A stretch of DNA of 52,568 bases from CAZZKG01 sp964654825. GTDB lineage: Bacteria > Gemmatimonadota > CAZMKB01. The translations under genes and the position numbers were made by a program. Shown here piece after piece: positions 1 through 8,102 of this stretch. The DNA lies in the NCBI GenBank assembly GCA_964654825.1, contig CAZZKG010000023.1, forward strand, positions 1 through 52,568, read 5' to 3'. The notes beneath the pieces are model-generated. The model was not told where the DNA came from, searched no databases, and saw only the letters and a list, made by a program, of their open reading frames with translations. Within the stretch, counting starts at the first letter, position 1, and each line of letters starts with the position of its first letter.

Positions 1-64
1 GTTCGCCATCAGAGAAGGCGGCAGAACCGTCGGTGCCGGCATCGTAACTGAAATTATCGAGTAG
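1..64 (+). CDS. tuf: Elongation factor Tu, C-terminal end only
   Basis: The frame opening at base 2 reads FAIREGGRTVGAGIVTEIIE and then TAG at 62-64, which is the conserved end of the third beta-barrel domain of EF-Tu, the GTPase that brings aminoacyl-tRNA to the ribosome. The rest of the gene lies outside the window. It ends 8 bases before the rpsJ start, so tuf is probably cotranscribed with the S10 cluster, the usual str-S10 junction in many bacteria. The match to the family end is exact enough that no other protein is likely. Confidence 0.93.
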   Translation, partial: FAIREGGRTVGAGIVTEIIE

Positions 65-72
65 GAGCATTG

Positions 73-387
73 ATGGCTGGACAGAAGATAAAGATTCGTC
101 TGAAATCGTACGATCATGCACTGGTTGACAAGTCCACCGGGGATATCGTGAGGATTGCCCAGAAAACGGGCGCTCTGATATCCGGTCCTATCCCGCTTCC
201 AACGAAGAGGCATCTCATTACCGTATTGAGGTCACCTCATGTTGACAAAAAATCGAGAGAACAATTCGAAATCAGGATCCACAAAAGGCTGATTAACATT
301 ATAGATTCCAGACCGCAGACAATAGACGCCCTAATGAAACTCGATCTGCCGGCGGGTGTGGACGTCGAGATCAAGCTGGAATCTTAG
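73..387 (+). CDS. rpsJ: 30S ribosomal protein S10
   Basis: S10 sits in the head of the 30S subunit and also acts as NusE in antitermination complexes. The 104-residue protein has the family start GQKIKIRLKSYDH and the segment GPIPLPTKRHLITVLRSPH, followed by the conserved KSREQFEIRIHKRLI. A TTG lies one codon upstream at 70, but ATG at 73 is preceded by TAGGAG at a good distance and gives the usual N-terminus. First complete gene of the S10 cluster, 8 bases after tuf. Confidence 0.97.
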   Translation: MAGQKIKIRLKSYDHALVDKSTGDIVRIAQKTGALISGPIPLPTKRHLITVLRSPHVDKKSREQFEIRIHKRLINIIDSRPQTIDALMKLDLPAGVDVEIKLES

Positions 388-401
388 AAGAGGAAATCGT
401 G

Positions 402-1025
402 ATGTTAGGTCTCATAGGTAGAAAGATGGGCATGAGTCAGATTTTTGAAGAGGATGGCAGAATCATACCTGTAACCGTGATCAAGGCCGGACCCTGTGTG
501 GTAACCGGGATAAAAACGGTCGAAATCGACGGGTACAGCGCTGTCCAGCTCGGTGTGGAAGAGGCGAAGGAACATCGAGTGAGGAAACCGCTCCTCGGGA
601 AGTTCAAAAAGCTTGGCGTTGCCCCGATGAGGATTTTAAAGGAGTTCAGAGTTCCCGAGGATCATGAACTTGATAGAGGTCAGATGCTCACCGTAGAAAT
701 CTTCGAACTCGATACCAGGGTTGACGTGATCGGGGTTTCGAAGGGGCATGGATTCGCCGGCAGCATGAAACGCTGGGGGTTTCACGGATTCCCGGCGACA
801 CATGGGACAAAGGACACGCACAGGGTTCCCGGCTCTGTCGGGGCTTCAGCTGATCCGGCGAGAACATGGAAGAATAAAAAGCTCCCGGGGCATTACGGTG
901 TGAAAAGACACACCGCGAAAAACCTCATCGTTAAAAAGATCGACACAGAAAACGGTCTGCTTTTCGTTAAAGGAGCTGTCCCCGGGTCGAGAAACAGTAT
1001 GGTCGTTGTAAGAAAGACGGAGTAG
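402..1025 (+). CDS. rplC: 50S ribosomal protein L3
   Basis: L3 is an early-assembly protein whose long loop reaches the peptidyl-transferase centre. The 207 residues include the start LGLIGRKMGMSQIF and the central loop with KGHGFAGSMKRWGF and HGTKDTHRVPGSVGA, the region normally carrying the methylated glutamine in some bacteria. GTG at 399 is also in frame; ATG at 402 with upstream AGAGGAA is preferred because the family begins at this methionine. Length is normal. Confidence 0.97.
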   Translation: MLGLIGRKMGMSQIFEEDGRIIPVTVIKAGPCVVTGIKTVEIDGYSAVQLGVEEAKEHRVRKPLLGKFKKLGVAPMRILKEFRVPEDHELDRGQMLTVEIFELDTRVDVIGVSKGHGFAGSMKRWGFHGFPATHGTKDTHRVPGSVGASADPARTWKNKKLPGHYGVKRHTAKNLIVKKIDTENGLLFVKGAVPGSRNSMVVVRKTE

Positions 1026-1030
1026 AACTT

Positions 1031-1696
1031 ATGCAGGAAATCGAACTTATGGATTTTCCACTTCATGCCCCTGATGGTAGCCCGAACGGAAATTGCGGAT
1101 TGCCCGTCTGGCTGTTCGGTGGTGAAGTAAACCCCGTTCTTCTCCATCAGGTCGTCGTGTCATACATGGCAAATAACAGGCAGGGTAACGCGTCGACCAG
1201 GAGCAGGGCGCTCGTCAGGGGTGGTGGGACTAAACCCTGGAGACAGAAAGGTACGGGACGCGCACGGTCCGGTAGTACAAGATCTCCCATCTGGAAAGGT
1301 GGCGGTACGATTTTCGGTCCTACCAATCGTAACTACCGAATGAAGATCACCAAGAAGATGAAGAGAATTGCGCTCATATCCGCATTCAGCATCCGCGCAA
1401 GAGAGAAAGGGGTTGTTGTTTATGAAGTTCCCGAGTTCGAGAAGCCGAGGACGAAAACGATATATGATGCACTCTATACGATCGGGTTCGGCGGTAAGAA
1501 GACTCTCATGCTGACTGACGGCAGCAAAACTCAGGTGCTCATGTCATCTCGAAACATACCCTGGCTCACAGTGAAACCATTCCAGCAGATAAATTGTTGT
1601 GATGTCCTGAATGCGAATAAGATACTGATAGACAGGGAAATTTTCGAAGCGGAAATGAAGGTGGGAGAAAGCGATGGAATTTCACAAGATCATTAA
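1031..1696 (+). CDS. rplD: 50S ribosomal protein L4
   Basis: L4 binds domain I of 23S rRNA and lines the exit tunnel; in some bacteria it represses its own operon. The 221-residue protein carries the tunnel loop signature NRQGNASTRSRALVRGGG and KPWRQKGTGRARSGSTRSP. It begins five bases after rplC. Its last 23 bases overlap the start of rplW, which suggests translational coupling. The N-terminal 30 residues are less conserved than the remainder but in frame with a clear ATG. Confidence 0.96.
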   Translation: MQEIELMDFPLHAPDGSPNGNCGLPVWLFGGEVNPVLLHQVVVSYMANNRQGNASTRSRALVRGGGTKPWRQKGTGRARSGSTRSPIWKGGGTIFGPTNRNYRMKITKKMKRIALISAFSIRAREKGVVVYEVPEFEKPRTKTIYDALYTIGFGGKKTLMLTDGSKTQVLMSSRNIPWLTVKPFQQINCCDVLNANKILIDREIFEAEMKVGESDGISQDH

Positions 1697-1961
1697 AAGG
1701 CCGATTGTGACCGAGAAGAGCACCCAGTTGATGCAGGACAGCAATCAGTATGTTTTCGAGGTTGCCCAGAATGCAAATAAGATACAGATCGCACACGCAA
1801 TCGAGGAGCTCTTCAGTGTGAAAGTAACTGATGTCAGGACCTTCAATATGATAGGGAAGGAACGGAGGATGGGGTTTCACAGCGGGAGAAAACCCGCCTG
1901 GAAAAAAGCTGTTGTGACATTGAGAGAAGGTGAAAGCATACCGGTCATCGAAGGGGTATAA
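1674..1961 (+). CDS. rplW: 50S ribosomal protein L23
   Basis: L23 sits at the tunnel exit and is the docking site for trigger factor and SRP. The 95 residues start MEFHKIIKRPIVTEKSTQLM, with the typical IIKRPIVTEKS motif, and include KIQIAHAIEELFSVKVTDVRT and a basic tail. The start codon lies inside the end of rplD, behind GGTGGGAGAAAGCG. The longest gap inside the cluster, 95 bases, follows this gene and carries a conserved element described separately. Confidence 0.96.
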   Translation: MEFHKIIKRPIVTEKSTQLMQDSNQYVFEVAQNANKIQIAHAIEELFSVKVTDVRTFNMIGKERRMGFHSGRKPAWKKAVVTLREGESIPVIEGV

Positions 1962-1963
1962 CT

Positions 1964-1997
1964 GGTTCGGGCGTACGGGTGGCCTCGGTGCGTCACC
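1964..1997 (+). repeat. Conserved intergenic element, copy A (before rplB)
   Basis: A 34-base segment two bases after the rplW stop matches 28 positions of a 35-base segment after the rsmE stop at 34484-34518 (one gap). Both can fold as a nested hairpin: GYAC (1972-1975 here) with GTGC (1988-1991), enclosing RGG and CCT around a three-base loop; the Y position is U pairing with G here and C pairing with G in the other copy. A perfect palindrome ACTGAGCTCAGT and TTTT follow at about 2015-2030. Function unknown; it could be a leader RNA structure or a dispersed repeat. Confidence 0.5.
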
Positions 1998-2056
1998 ATA
2001 TTTATAAACAGGATCACTGAGCTCAGTTTTTCAGGATTAAAAAGGGAGACGCGAAC

Positions 2057-2878
2057 GTGGGTATCAAAAGTTTCAAACCGATAACTCCCAGTCAACGGTA
2101 CAGGACTGTCTCTACTTTTGAGGAGATAACGACCGACCGGCCGTGCAAGCCACTCGTCTGTCATGTATCGAAGACGGGAGGGCGGAACATGAGTGGACAT
2201 GTCACGATGCGCAGGAGGGGCGGGGGTAACAAACGAAGATATCGCATCATTGATTTCAAAAGGGATAAGTCAGGGATACCGGGGAAGGTCGCCTCGATCG
2301 AGTACGATCCAAACAGATCTGCCCGCATCGCTCTCATCAACTATGTCGATGGTGAGAAGCGCTATATTCTTCATCCGGTTGGCCTGAAGGTTGGAGACAG
2401 GGTCGAATCCGGGCAGGATGCAGAGATCCGTGTGGGCAATTCCCTCCCTCTGGCGAGGATCCCTCTCGGTACTCAGATACATAACGTTGAGCTGAAAGAA
2501 AAAAAAGGAGGCCAGATCGCTCGGAGTGCGGGCTCGAGTGTTACCCTGGTCGCAAAAGAAGGAAAGTTCGGTCACCTGAAGTTACCTTCGGGTGAAGTGA
2601 GACTCGTCAGGCTGGATTGTATGGCCACCATCGGCCAGGTAGGGAATATCGATCATGAGAACATATCCATCGGGAAAGCCGGTAAGAGCCGATGGTTGGG
2701 TAGAAGACCAAAGGTGCGGGGAGTCGCCATGAATCCGGTCGACCATCCGATGGGTGGTGGTGAAGGGAAGGCTTCCGGAGGGAGACATCCCTGTTCGCCC
2801 TGGGGGAAGAAGACGAAGGGTTTGAAAACCCGGGGTAAGAAGCATTCGGATAAGTACATTGTAAGACGGAGAAAGTGA
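2057..2878 (+). CDS. rplB: 50S ribosomal protein L2
   Basis: L2 is needed for subunit association and sits next to the peptidyl-transferase centre. The 273-residue protein has the N-terminal GIKSFKPITPSQRYRT, the GHVTMRRRGGGNKRRYR stretch and the C-terminal VRGVAMNPVDHPMGGGEGK containing the conserved histidine implicated in peptidyl transfer. It starts with GTG, preceded by AAGGGAGA. The 95-base leader between rplW and this gene is unusually long for the cluster and may hold a regulatory RNA. Confidence 0.97.
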   Translation: MGIKSFKPITPSQRYRTVSTFEEITTDRPCKPLVCHVSKTGGRNMSGHVTMRRRGGGNKRRYRIIDFKRDKSGIPGKVASIEYDPNRSARIALINYVDGEKRYILHPVGLKVGDRVESGQDAEIRVGNSLPLARIPLGTQIHNVELKEKKGGQIARSAGSSVTLVAKEGKFGHLKLPSGEVRLVRLDCMATIGQVGNIDHENISIGKAGKSRWLGRRPKVRGVAMNPVDHPMGGGEGKASGGRHPCSPWGKKTKGLKTRGKKHSDKYIVRRRK

Positions 2879-2915
2879 TTGTATAATCTGTGGACCATGT
2901 TCAAGGGGCAGGGAG

Positions 2916-3203
2916 ATGGCTAGATCACTGAAGAAGGGGCCGTATGTCGATCCAAAGCTCATCACCCGTATCGACAGGATGAGTAAAAGGGGTGATAAAC
3001 AGGTCGTGAGAACCTGGGCCAGAAGGTCCACCATCACGCCGGAATTCGTGGGTTACACCATCGCGGTGCACAATGGAAACAAGTTCATCCCCGTATACAT
3101 AACTGAAAATATGGTGGGGCACAAGCTCGGCGAGTTTGCGCCAACGAGGATGTTCAGGGGGCACGGCGGAAAACTGGCTGAGAGAAAAGCCGGTAAGAGA
3201 TAG
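2916..3203 (+). CDS. rpsS: 30S ribosomal protein S19
   Basis: S19 binds the 30S head with S13. The 95 residues start MARSLKKGPYVDPKL and contain the universal TWARRSTITPEFVGYTIAVH and GEFAPTRMFRGHG motifs. The ATG is close behind GGGAG, with AAGGGG further upstream as the more likely ribosome binding site. Length and sequence are ordinary. Confidence 0.97.
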   Translation: MARSLKKGPYVDPKLITRIDRMSKRGDKQVVRTWARRSTITPEFVGYTIAVHNGNKFIPVYITENMVGHKLGEFAPTRMFRGHGGKLAERKAGKR

Positions 3204-3223
3204 AAAAGATCAGAGGAGATGAG

Positions 3224-3583
3224 ATGGAAAGCAAATCGATCAGCCGGTTCGTGAGGATGTCCCCTACTAAAGCGAGGCTTGTTGCTGACCTGATCAGGGG
3301 AAAACCCGTAGAGGACGCATATACTATACTGGAACACACACGGAAACGAGCTTCTGTCCCGATCATGAAGGCGCTGAAGTCGGCGGTAAGTAATGCGATT
3401 TCCCAGAAGGGGACATTCGAAGTCAAACCCGAAGACATGTATGTGGCCGAGATACGAATCGATGGGGGGCCGATGTTGAAGAGGTACAGGCCGATGGCGA
3501 TGGGGAGAGCCGGTATGATACGAAGGAGAACAAGTCATATTTATGTCATGGTGAAGACACACAGCGAAGTTTTCGAGGAATAG
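3224..3583 (+). CDS. rplV: 50S ribosomal protein L22
   Basis: L22 contacts all 23S rRNA domains, and its beta-hairpin narrows the exit tunnel. The 119 residues show RMSPTKARLVADLIRGK near the start and the tunnel-hairpin region GGPMLKRYRPMAMGRAGMIRRRTSHI near the end. ATG at 3224 follows AGAGGAGATGAG. It lies 20 bases after rpsS and 21 before rpsC, the standard order. Confidence 0.97.
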   Translation: MESKSISRFVRMSPTKARLVADLIRGKPVEDAYTILEHTRKRASVPIMKALKSAVSNAISQKGTFEVKPEDMYVAEIRIDGGPMLKRYRPMAMGRAGMIRRRTSHIYVMVKTHSEVFEE

Positions 3584-3604
3584 TTCTAGAGGAAAGGAGT
3601 TATC

Positions 3605-4258
3605 TTGGGACAGAAGACTCATCCAGTTGGTTTCAGACTTGGCATTGTCAAGGACTGGAAGTCACGGTGGATCTCGAAGAGAAACACCCCGGAGCTGCTT
3701 CATGAAGATGAAATGATCCGCAAGTATATCAAGAGCAGGCTTTCACATGCAGCGATTTCTAAAGTTGAGATCGAAAGGACGCCCAAAAAGGTCACTGTCA
3801 TCATCGATACGGCGAGACCAGGTGTTGTTATAGGGAGACGGGGTGCCGAGGTCGACAAGTTACGGGACGAACTTACGCATCTGACCAAGGATGAAATCTC
3901 CATCAACATCAAGGAGATCAAAAAACCTGAGCTCGATGCACAGCTCGTCTCTGACAACATCGCGTTTCAGCTGGCGCAGCGGGTGAGTTTCAGGAGAGCT
4001 ATGAAGAAGGCTGTGACTTCAGCTGTCAGGATGGGTGCCAACGGTATCAAGATAAAGTGTGGTGGGAGATTGGGAGGTGCAGAGATAGCGAGGAGCGAAG
4101 GTTATCACGATGGTCCCGTTCCTCTCCACACACTCCGCGCCGACATCGATTATGCGACAAGCACTTCTCACACGACGTTCGGCTGTATCGGCGTCAAGGT
4201 GTGGATATACAAGGGAGATGTACTCACAGACGTCGAGAGCTCGACCCCCGAGGCCTGA
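3605..4258 (+). CDS. rpsC: 30S ribosomal protein S3
   Basis: S3 lies at the mRNA entry site and has RNA-unwinding activity with S4 and S5. The 217 residues begin GQKTHPVGFRLGI and contain the KH-domain signature VVIGRRGAEVDKLRDEL and the C-terminal motif GRLGGAEIARSE. The start codon is TTG at 3605, with AAGGAG about six bases upstream; no better start exists because the family begins exactly here. Confidence 0.96.
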   Translation: MGQKTHPVGFRLGIVKDWKSRWISKRNTPELLHEDEMIRKYIKSRLSHAAISKVEIERTPKKVTVIIDTARPGVVIGRRGAEVDKLRDELTHLTKDEISINIKEIKKPELDAQLVSDNIAFQLAQRVSFRRAMKKAVTSAVRMGANGIKIKCGGRLGGAEIARSEGYHDGPVPLHTLRADIDYATSTSHTTFGCIGVKVWIYKGDVLTDVESSTPEA

Positions 4259-4277
4259 GAGAGCGGAGGAATGAAGC

Positions 4278-4688
4278 ATGTTAATGCCTAAGAGGATAAA
4301 ACACAGGAAACAGCACCGTGGCAGGATGGGCGGGAAAGCCATCAAAGGCGGTAAGGTGAGTTTCGGTGAATTTGGACTTCAGGCTACCGAGTCTGGATGG
4401 ATCACAAACAGGCAGATCGAGGCCGCTCGAGTTGCTCTGACCCGTCATGTAAAGAGGGGTGGAAAGATCTGGATACGGATTTTCCCGGATAAACCGGTTA
4501 CCAAGAAGCCCGCTGAAACCCGGATGGGGAAAGGTAAGGGTAATCCTGAAGGATGGGTCGCTGTTGTGAAACCGGGTCGAATCATGTTCGAACTGGAGGG
4601 AGTTGAGCAAAAAATTGCTTTCCAGGCGATGACCCTCGCTGCCAGTAAACTCCCCATTAAGACCAGGATAACGCAGAGATATCAATAG
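4278..4688 (+). CDS. rplP: 50S ribosomal protein L16
   Basis: L16 organises the A-site region of the large subunit. The 136 residues carry MPKRIKHRKQHRGRMGG at the start, WITNRQIEAARVAL and RIFPDKPVTKKPAETRMGKG in the centre, and the motif near the arginine that is hydroxylated in some bacteria. ATG at 4278 has CGGAGGA seven bases upstream; an internal ATG at 4284 would give the more usual MPKR start, so the first two residues are uncertain. Confidence 0.96.
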   Translation: MLMPKRIKHRKQHRGRMGGKAIKGGKVSFGEFGLQATESGWITNRQIEAARVALTRHVKRGGKIWIRIFPDKPVTKKPAETRMGKGKGNPEGWVAVVKPGRIMFELEGVEQKIAFQAMTLAASKLPIKTRITQRYQ

Positions 4689-4698
4689 GGAGTCAGGT

Positions 4699-4908
4699 AT
4701 GAAGAAGGCAGAGATCAGGCAGATGAGTGGTGCTGAAATGAGCGTAAAACTCAGTGAGTTCGAAGAAGAACTCTGGAGATTGAGATTCAGAAGTGGTGCT
4801 CAGAAGCTCGACAATCCACTGCGGATGAGAATACTGCGGAGGGACATTGCCAGGATTAAAACTGCACTCCGGGAGATGGATCTTGGATTAAGGGAGCGCA
4901 TCGAATAG
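4699..4908 (+). CDS. rpmC: 50S ribosomal protein L29
   Basis: L29 is a small helical protein at the tunnel exit beside L23. The 69 residues fold as two long helices; the diagnostic segments are ELWRLRFRSGAQKLDNPLRMR and the RRDIARIKTALRE repeat. It sits between rplP and rpsQ as in most bacteria, ten bases after the first and eight before the second. Confidence 0.95.
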   Translation: MKKAEIRQMSGAEMSVKLSEFEEELWRLRFRSGAQKLDNPLRMRILRRDIARIKTALREMDLGLRERIE

Positions 4909-4916
4909 GGGATACC

Positions 4917-5189
4917 ATGGCACAGAGTGAAAGAGGAAAACGGAAAGAACGGATTGGACTCATAGTCAGCAACCGGATGGACAAGACTGTCGTCGTGAGA
5001 CTCGAGCGTCTCACGTGGCATCCACTCTATAAAAAGTCCATCAAGAAGAACAAGAATATCAAAGCTCACGACGAGGACAATACCTGTCGGATCGGTGATA
5101 AGGTCAGAATAATGGAAACGCGGCCTTTGAGCAAAGACAAACGGTGGAGGGTGGTGGAGGTACTCGAGCGGGTTAGCATCGAATCATAA
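4917..5189 (+). CDS. rpsQ: 30S ribosomal protein S17
   Basis: S17 is a primary 16S rRNA binder with an OB fold. The 90 residues include the family motifs GLIVSNRMDKTVVVRLERL, HPLYKK, KIKAHDE-type and a conserved GDKVRIMETRPLSKDKRWRV. The N-terminal ten residues are strongly charged. Start ATG at 4917 follows AGGGGATACC. Confidence 0.96.
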   Translation: MAQSERGKRKERIGLIVSNRMDKTVVVRLERLTWHPLYKKSIKKNKNIKAHDEDNTCRIGDKVRIMETRPLSKDKRWRVVEVLERVSIES

Positions 5190-5225
5190 GGCTTTTCAGC
5201 CTCACGTAACGAATGGGGATTAGTG

Positions 5226-5594
5226 ATGATACAGGCGTTCACGATACTGAAGATAGCTGACAATTCGGGTGCGAAGAAGGCACGTTGCATCAAGGTTCTC
5301 GGTGGAACGAGGCGCAGATATGCCAGTGTTGGTGACATTGTCGTCGCCTCGGTCAAGGACGCATTACCGAACAGCAATGTGAAAAAGGGTGACGTAGTGC
5401 GAGCCGTCATCGTAAGATCGAAAAAGGAAATCAGGAGAAAAGACGGTTCTTATATCCGGTTTGATGAAAACGCCGCTGTTCTCATCAGTGACCAGAAGGA
5501 ACCGAAGGCGACGAGGATATTCGGACCTGTTGCCCGTGAGTTGAGGGACAAGCAGTTCATGAAAATTATATCCCTTGCGCCCGAAGTAATCTGA
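5226..5594 (+). CDS. rplN: 50S ribosomal protein L14
   Basis: L14 forms part of the subunit interface and bridges 16S rRNA. The 122 residues start MIQAFTILKIADNSGAKK and contain GDIVVASVKDALPN and the C-terminal FGPVARELRDKQFMKIISLAPEV, all family hallmarks. A GTG one codon upstream (5223) is in frame, but the ATG has GGGG at a better distance and gives the universal MIQ start. Confidence 0.97.
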   Translation: MIQAFTILKIADNSGAKKARCIKVLGGTRRRYASVGDIVVASVKDALPNSNVKKGDVVRAVIVRSKKEIRRKDGSYIRFDENAAVLISDQKEPKATRIFGPVARELRDKQFMKIISLAPEVI

Positions 5595-5605
5595 GGGAGA
5601 AAACG

Positions 5606-5935
5606 ATGGACATACTCGAACAGGATACGGTTCTCATTATAAAGGGAAATGACAAGGGGAAAACCGGGAAGGTTCTCAAGGTGTTCCCCCGGGATTCGAG
5701 GGTCATTGTGGAAGGAATAAATTTTATCAAAAGGCATACCAGGCCCAGCCCAACTAATCCACAGGGTGGTATCGTCGAGCGGGAAGCACCGGTCCACGTG
5801 TCAAAAGTCATGCTCGTGTGCCCCAAGTGTGGAAAAGGGAGCAGGCTCCGGCATCTCATCCTTGAAGATGAGAGGAAGACTAAAGTCAGGGAATGCGTGA
5901 ATTGTGGAGAAGTTATACCGAAAAGTGGAGAGTAA
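5606..5935 (+). CDS. rplX: 50S ribosomal protein L24
   Basis: L24 initiates large-subunit assembly. The 109-residue protein has the KOW motif region VLIIKGNDKGKTGKVLKVF and the later GGIVEREAPVHVSKVMLVCP. Two CxxC pairs (CPKC and CVNC) in the C-terminal third form a small zinc ribbon, a form of L24 found in many non-proteobacterial lineages. Starts at ATG 5606 after GAGGGAGAAAACG. Confidence 0.96.
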   Translation: MDILEQDTVLIIKGNDKGKTGKVLKVFPRDSRVIVEGINFIKRHTRPSPTNPQGGIVEREAPVHVSKVMLVCPKCGKGSRLRHLILEDERKTKVRECVNCGEVIPKSGE

Positions 5936-5937
5936 CG

Positions 5938-6483
5938 ATGGCACAACCTCTTGAAGAAAGATATCATTCTACAATTGCACAGGAGATCGCGAAGGAGCTT
6001 GGGATAAAGAACAAACACCGGATCCCAAGACTGGTGAAGATCGTCGTTAATTCCGGGGTCGGGGAAGCGAAAGAAGAAAAGAAGTTCCTCGATGCTGCTG
6101 TAGAAGAAATTGCTACCATCACCGGTCAGAGACCGGCGATCACGACTGCGAAGAAGTCGATTTCCAATTTCAAGCTGAGAGAGGGTATGGCGATCGGATG
6201 TATGGTCACCCTGAGGGGAGCGAGGATGTACCATTTCTTCGACCGCCTCGTGAATGCCGCGATTCCGAGGATCAGGGATTTCAGAGGTATCAGCTCTAAA
6301 TCCTTCGATGGAAGCGGTAATTTTACTCTGGGTATCAAAGAACAGATTATCTTCCCCGAAATCGATTACGACAAGGTCGAAAAAATACGCGGTTTCAATA
6401 TAACGATTGTGACAAGCACAAACAGAGATGATGAAGCTTCTCTTCTCCTCGGGAAGCTCGGAATGCCCTTTAGAAAACAGTAA
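5938..6483 (+). CDS. rplE: 50S ribosomal protein L5
   Basis: L5 holds 5S rRNA and contacts the P-site tRNA. The 181 residues include RIPRLVKIVVNSGVGEA, the TGQRPAITTAKKSISNFKLRE stretch, and IPRIRDFRGI and FTLGIKEQIIFPEI. The open frame reaches back to 5893 inside rplX, but ATG 5938 right after the rplX stop with GGAGAG upstream gives the normal N-terminus. Confidence 0.96.
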   Translation: MAQPLEERYHSTIAQEIAKELGIKNKHRIPRLVKIVVNSGVGEAKEEKKFLDAAVEEIATITGQRPAITTAKKSISNFKLREGMAIGCMVTLRGARMYHFFDRLVNAAIPRIRDFRGISSKSFDGSGNFTLGIKEQIIFPEIDYDKVEKIRGFNITIVTSTNRDDEASLLLGKLGMPFRKQ

Positions 6484-6505
6484 TTTCCTGTACGAAGGAG
6501 GGGTG

Positions 6506-6691
6506 TTGGCTAAAAAAAGCTGGATAGCCAAGGCAAAAAGAGAGCCACGATTCAAGGTGAGGAAATACAACCGCTGTATGCGATGCGGAAGGTCCCGTGC
6601 ATATATAAGGCGTTTCGGGATCTGCAGGATATGCTTCAGAGAAATGGCGTTGAGGGGTGAGATACCCGGAGTACGAAAGGCAAGCTGGTAG
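6506..6691 (+). CDS. rpsN: 30S ribosomal protein S14, zinc-binding (type Z)
   Basis: S14 binds the 30S head. The 61-residue length and two CxxC pairs (CMRC and CRIC) mark the short zinc-binding form. The frame is open back to 6428 inside rplE, but TTG at 6506, behind AAGGAGGGG, yields the canonical AKKSWIAKAKREPRFKVR start; GTG at 6503 is the alternative. No second S14 copy is seen in the window. Confidence 0.94.
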   Translation: MAKKSWIAKAKREPRFKVRKYNRCMRCGRSRAYIRRFGICRICFREMALRGEIPGVRKASW

Positions 6692-6729
6692 TTCACCTCA
6701 TGTTGATAGTTGATAGGAGGAAAAACAGG

Positions 6730-7128
6730 ATGTCCCATACTGATCCGATTTCTGATATGCTGACAAGAGTGCGAAATGGATGCAGGGCGAAGCAGAGGCG
6801 TATAGAAATGCCTTCGTCCCGTATCAAGATCGAAATTGCCAGGATTCTCCATGAGGAGAAGTTCATTGCTGGTTACAAAGTGACCGGAGATGCACCCCAC
6901 GAGAAATTGAGGATCCTCCTGAAGTATTCCCGGGACGGGGAGCCCGCGATCATAGGGGTTAAGAGAATCAGCAAACCGGGACTCAGAAAGTATGTGGGAT
7001 GTTCAGAGCTTCCGCCCATTCAAGGTGGTCTCGGCATTGCTATCGTGTCGACATCGAGCGGAATCCTCACTGATCACAGGTGTAAAGAAATCAATGTTGG
7101 AGGCGAGATCCTCGCCCATGTCTGGTAA
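6730..7128 (+). CDS. rpsH: 30S ribosomal protein S8
   Basis: S8 binds the central domain of 16S rRNA and, in enterobacteria, represses the spc operon. The 132 residues show SHTDPISDMLTRVRNG at the start, KSRR-like basic patch, and the C-terminal GGLGIAIVSTSSGILTDH motif. The frame opens at 6700, but ATG 6730 is preceded by AGGAGG at nine bases and aligns with the family start. Confidence 0.96.
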   Translation: MSHTDPISDMLTRVRNGCRAKQRRIEMPSSRIKIEIARILHEEKFIAGYKVTGDAPHEKLRILLKYSRDGEPAIIGVKRISKPGLRKYVGCSELPPIQGGLGIAIVSTSSGILTDHRCKEINVGGEILAHVW

Positions 7129-7145
7129 GAGGACGAGAGGAGACA

Positions 7146-7682
7146 ATGTCCAGAATAGGGAAAAAGCCCGTTACGATCGCTGAGAACGTAAAAGCTTCAT
7201 ACCAGGATGAGATTATGACCATCGAAGGTCCAAAAGGGACACTGACGAGGCGTCTTCATCCTGAGATGATCATAGAAGTCTCGAGCAGTGAGATCGTTGT
7301 GAAGAGGCCGAGTGAAGCCAAACGGCATCTCGCCCTTCACGGATTGACCAGGAGTCTGATCAACAATATGATGGAGGGAGTGACCCGGGGATTCATGAAA
7401 AGCCTCGAGATCCAGGGTGTCGGATACCGGGCGGAATTGGCGGATGGAGATCTCGTTCTTCAAATAGGATTTTCGACTCCGAAGCATTATCCATCCCCTG
7501 ATGGCATCGAGTTCAAGCTTGACAGTCCACAGCTCATTCATGTTCATGGAATTGATAAGGAACTTGTCGGACAGGTTGCTTCGGAGATAAGAGCGATCAG
7601 ACCTCCCGAACCATACAAGGGGAAAGGGATTCGTTACGTCGGGGAGATAGTGAGAAGGAAGGCCGGAAAAACCGGAATGTAA
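7146..7682 (+). CDS. rplF: 50S ribosomal protein L6
   Basis: L6 lies near the factor-binding site. The 178-residue protein is a duplicated fold; it starts SRIGKKPVTI and contains VTRGFMKSLEIQGVGYRA and the C-terminal IRAIRPPEPYKGKGIRYVGE, the strongest family signature. ATG at 7146 follows GAGGAGACA. Confidence 0.97.
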   Translation: MSRIGKKPVTIAENVKASYQDEIMTIEGPKGTLTRRLHPEMIIEVSSSEIVVKRPSEAKRHLALHGLTRSLINNMMEGVTRGFMKSLEIQGVGYRAELADGDLVLQIGFSTPKHYPSPDGIEFKLDSPQLIHVHGIDKELVGQVASEIRAIRPPEPYKGKGIRYVGEIVRRKAGKTGM

Positions 7683-7698
7683 ATACAAAGGGGATAGA

Positions 7699-8076
7699 AT
7701 GGCACACCAGAGAAAAATCAACAAGGAAGTTTTACGGAAGAGGCGTCACAAAAGTGTCAGAAAGTTTGTCTCCGGTAGTGAGGACCGGCCACGGCTTGTT
7801 GTGCACAGGAGCAACAAGAGTATCCAGGCACACATCGTTGATGATTACAAGGGCAAAGTTCTACTGGGGATTTCGAGCCTCTCGAAAAAAGTCATGGATC
7901 AGGCAGGCACCGGGCTTACCAAGACAGAAGTCAGTAAAATCACCGGTAAGATCATTGCCGGGATGGCCAGAGAGAAAGGCATAGAAAAAGTTGTTTTCGA
8001 CCGTGGCGGTTTTCTTTACCATGGGAGAGTCAAAGCTCTTGCGGAAGGTGCTCGTGAAGGCGGCCTTTTGTTCTGA
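7699..8076 (+). CDS. rplR: 50S ribosomal protein L18
   Basis: L18 binds 5S rRNA together with L5. The 125 residues include RRHKSVRKFVSGSEDRPRL, the VHRSNKSIQAHIVDD motif and the C-terminal VVFDRGGFLYHGRVKALAEGAREGGL. Sixteen bases separate it from rplF. Nothing unusual. Confidence 0.96.
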   Translation: MAHQRKINKEVLRKRRHKSVRKFVSGSEDRPRLVVHRSNKSIQAHIVDDYKGKVLLGISSLSKKVMDQAGTGLTKTEVSKITGKIIAGMAREKGIEKVVFDRGGFLYHGRVKALAEGAREGGLLF

Positions 8077-8102
8077 TGAATGATTAACCATGGAGGTAGT
8101 AT

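Noticed and set aside
5566..6900. Long open frame (444 codons) on the minus strand
   Set aside because: It lies antisense to rplX, rplE, rpsN and rpsH, which are certain, and its translation has no recognisable domain.
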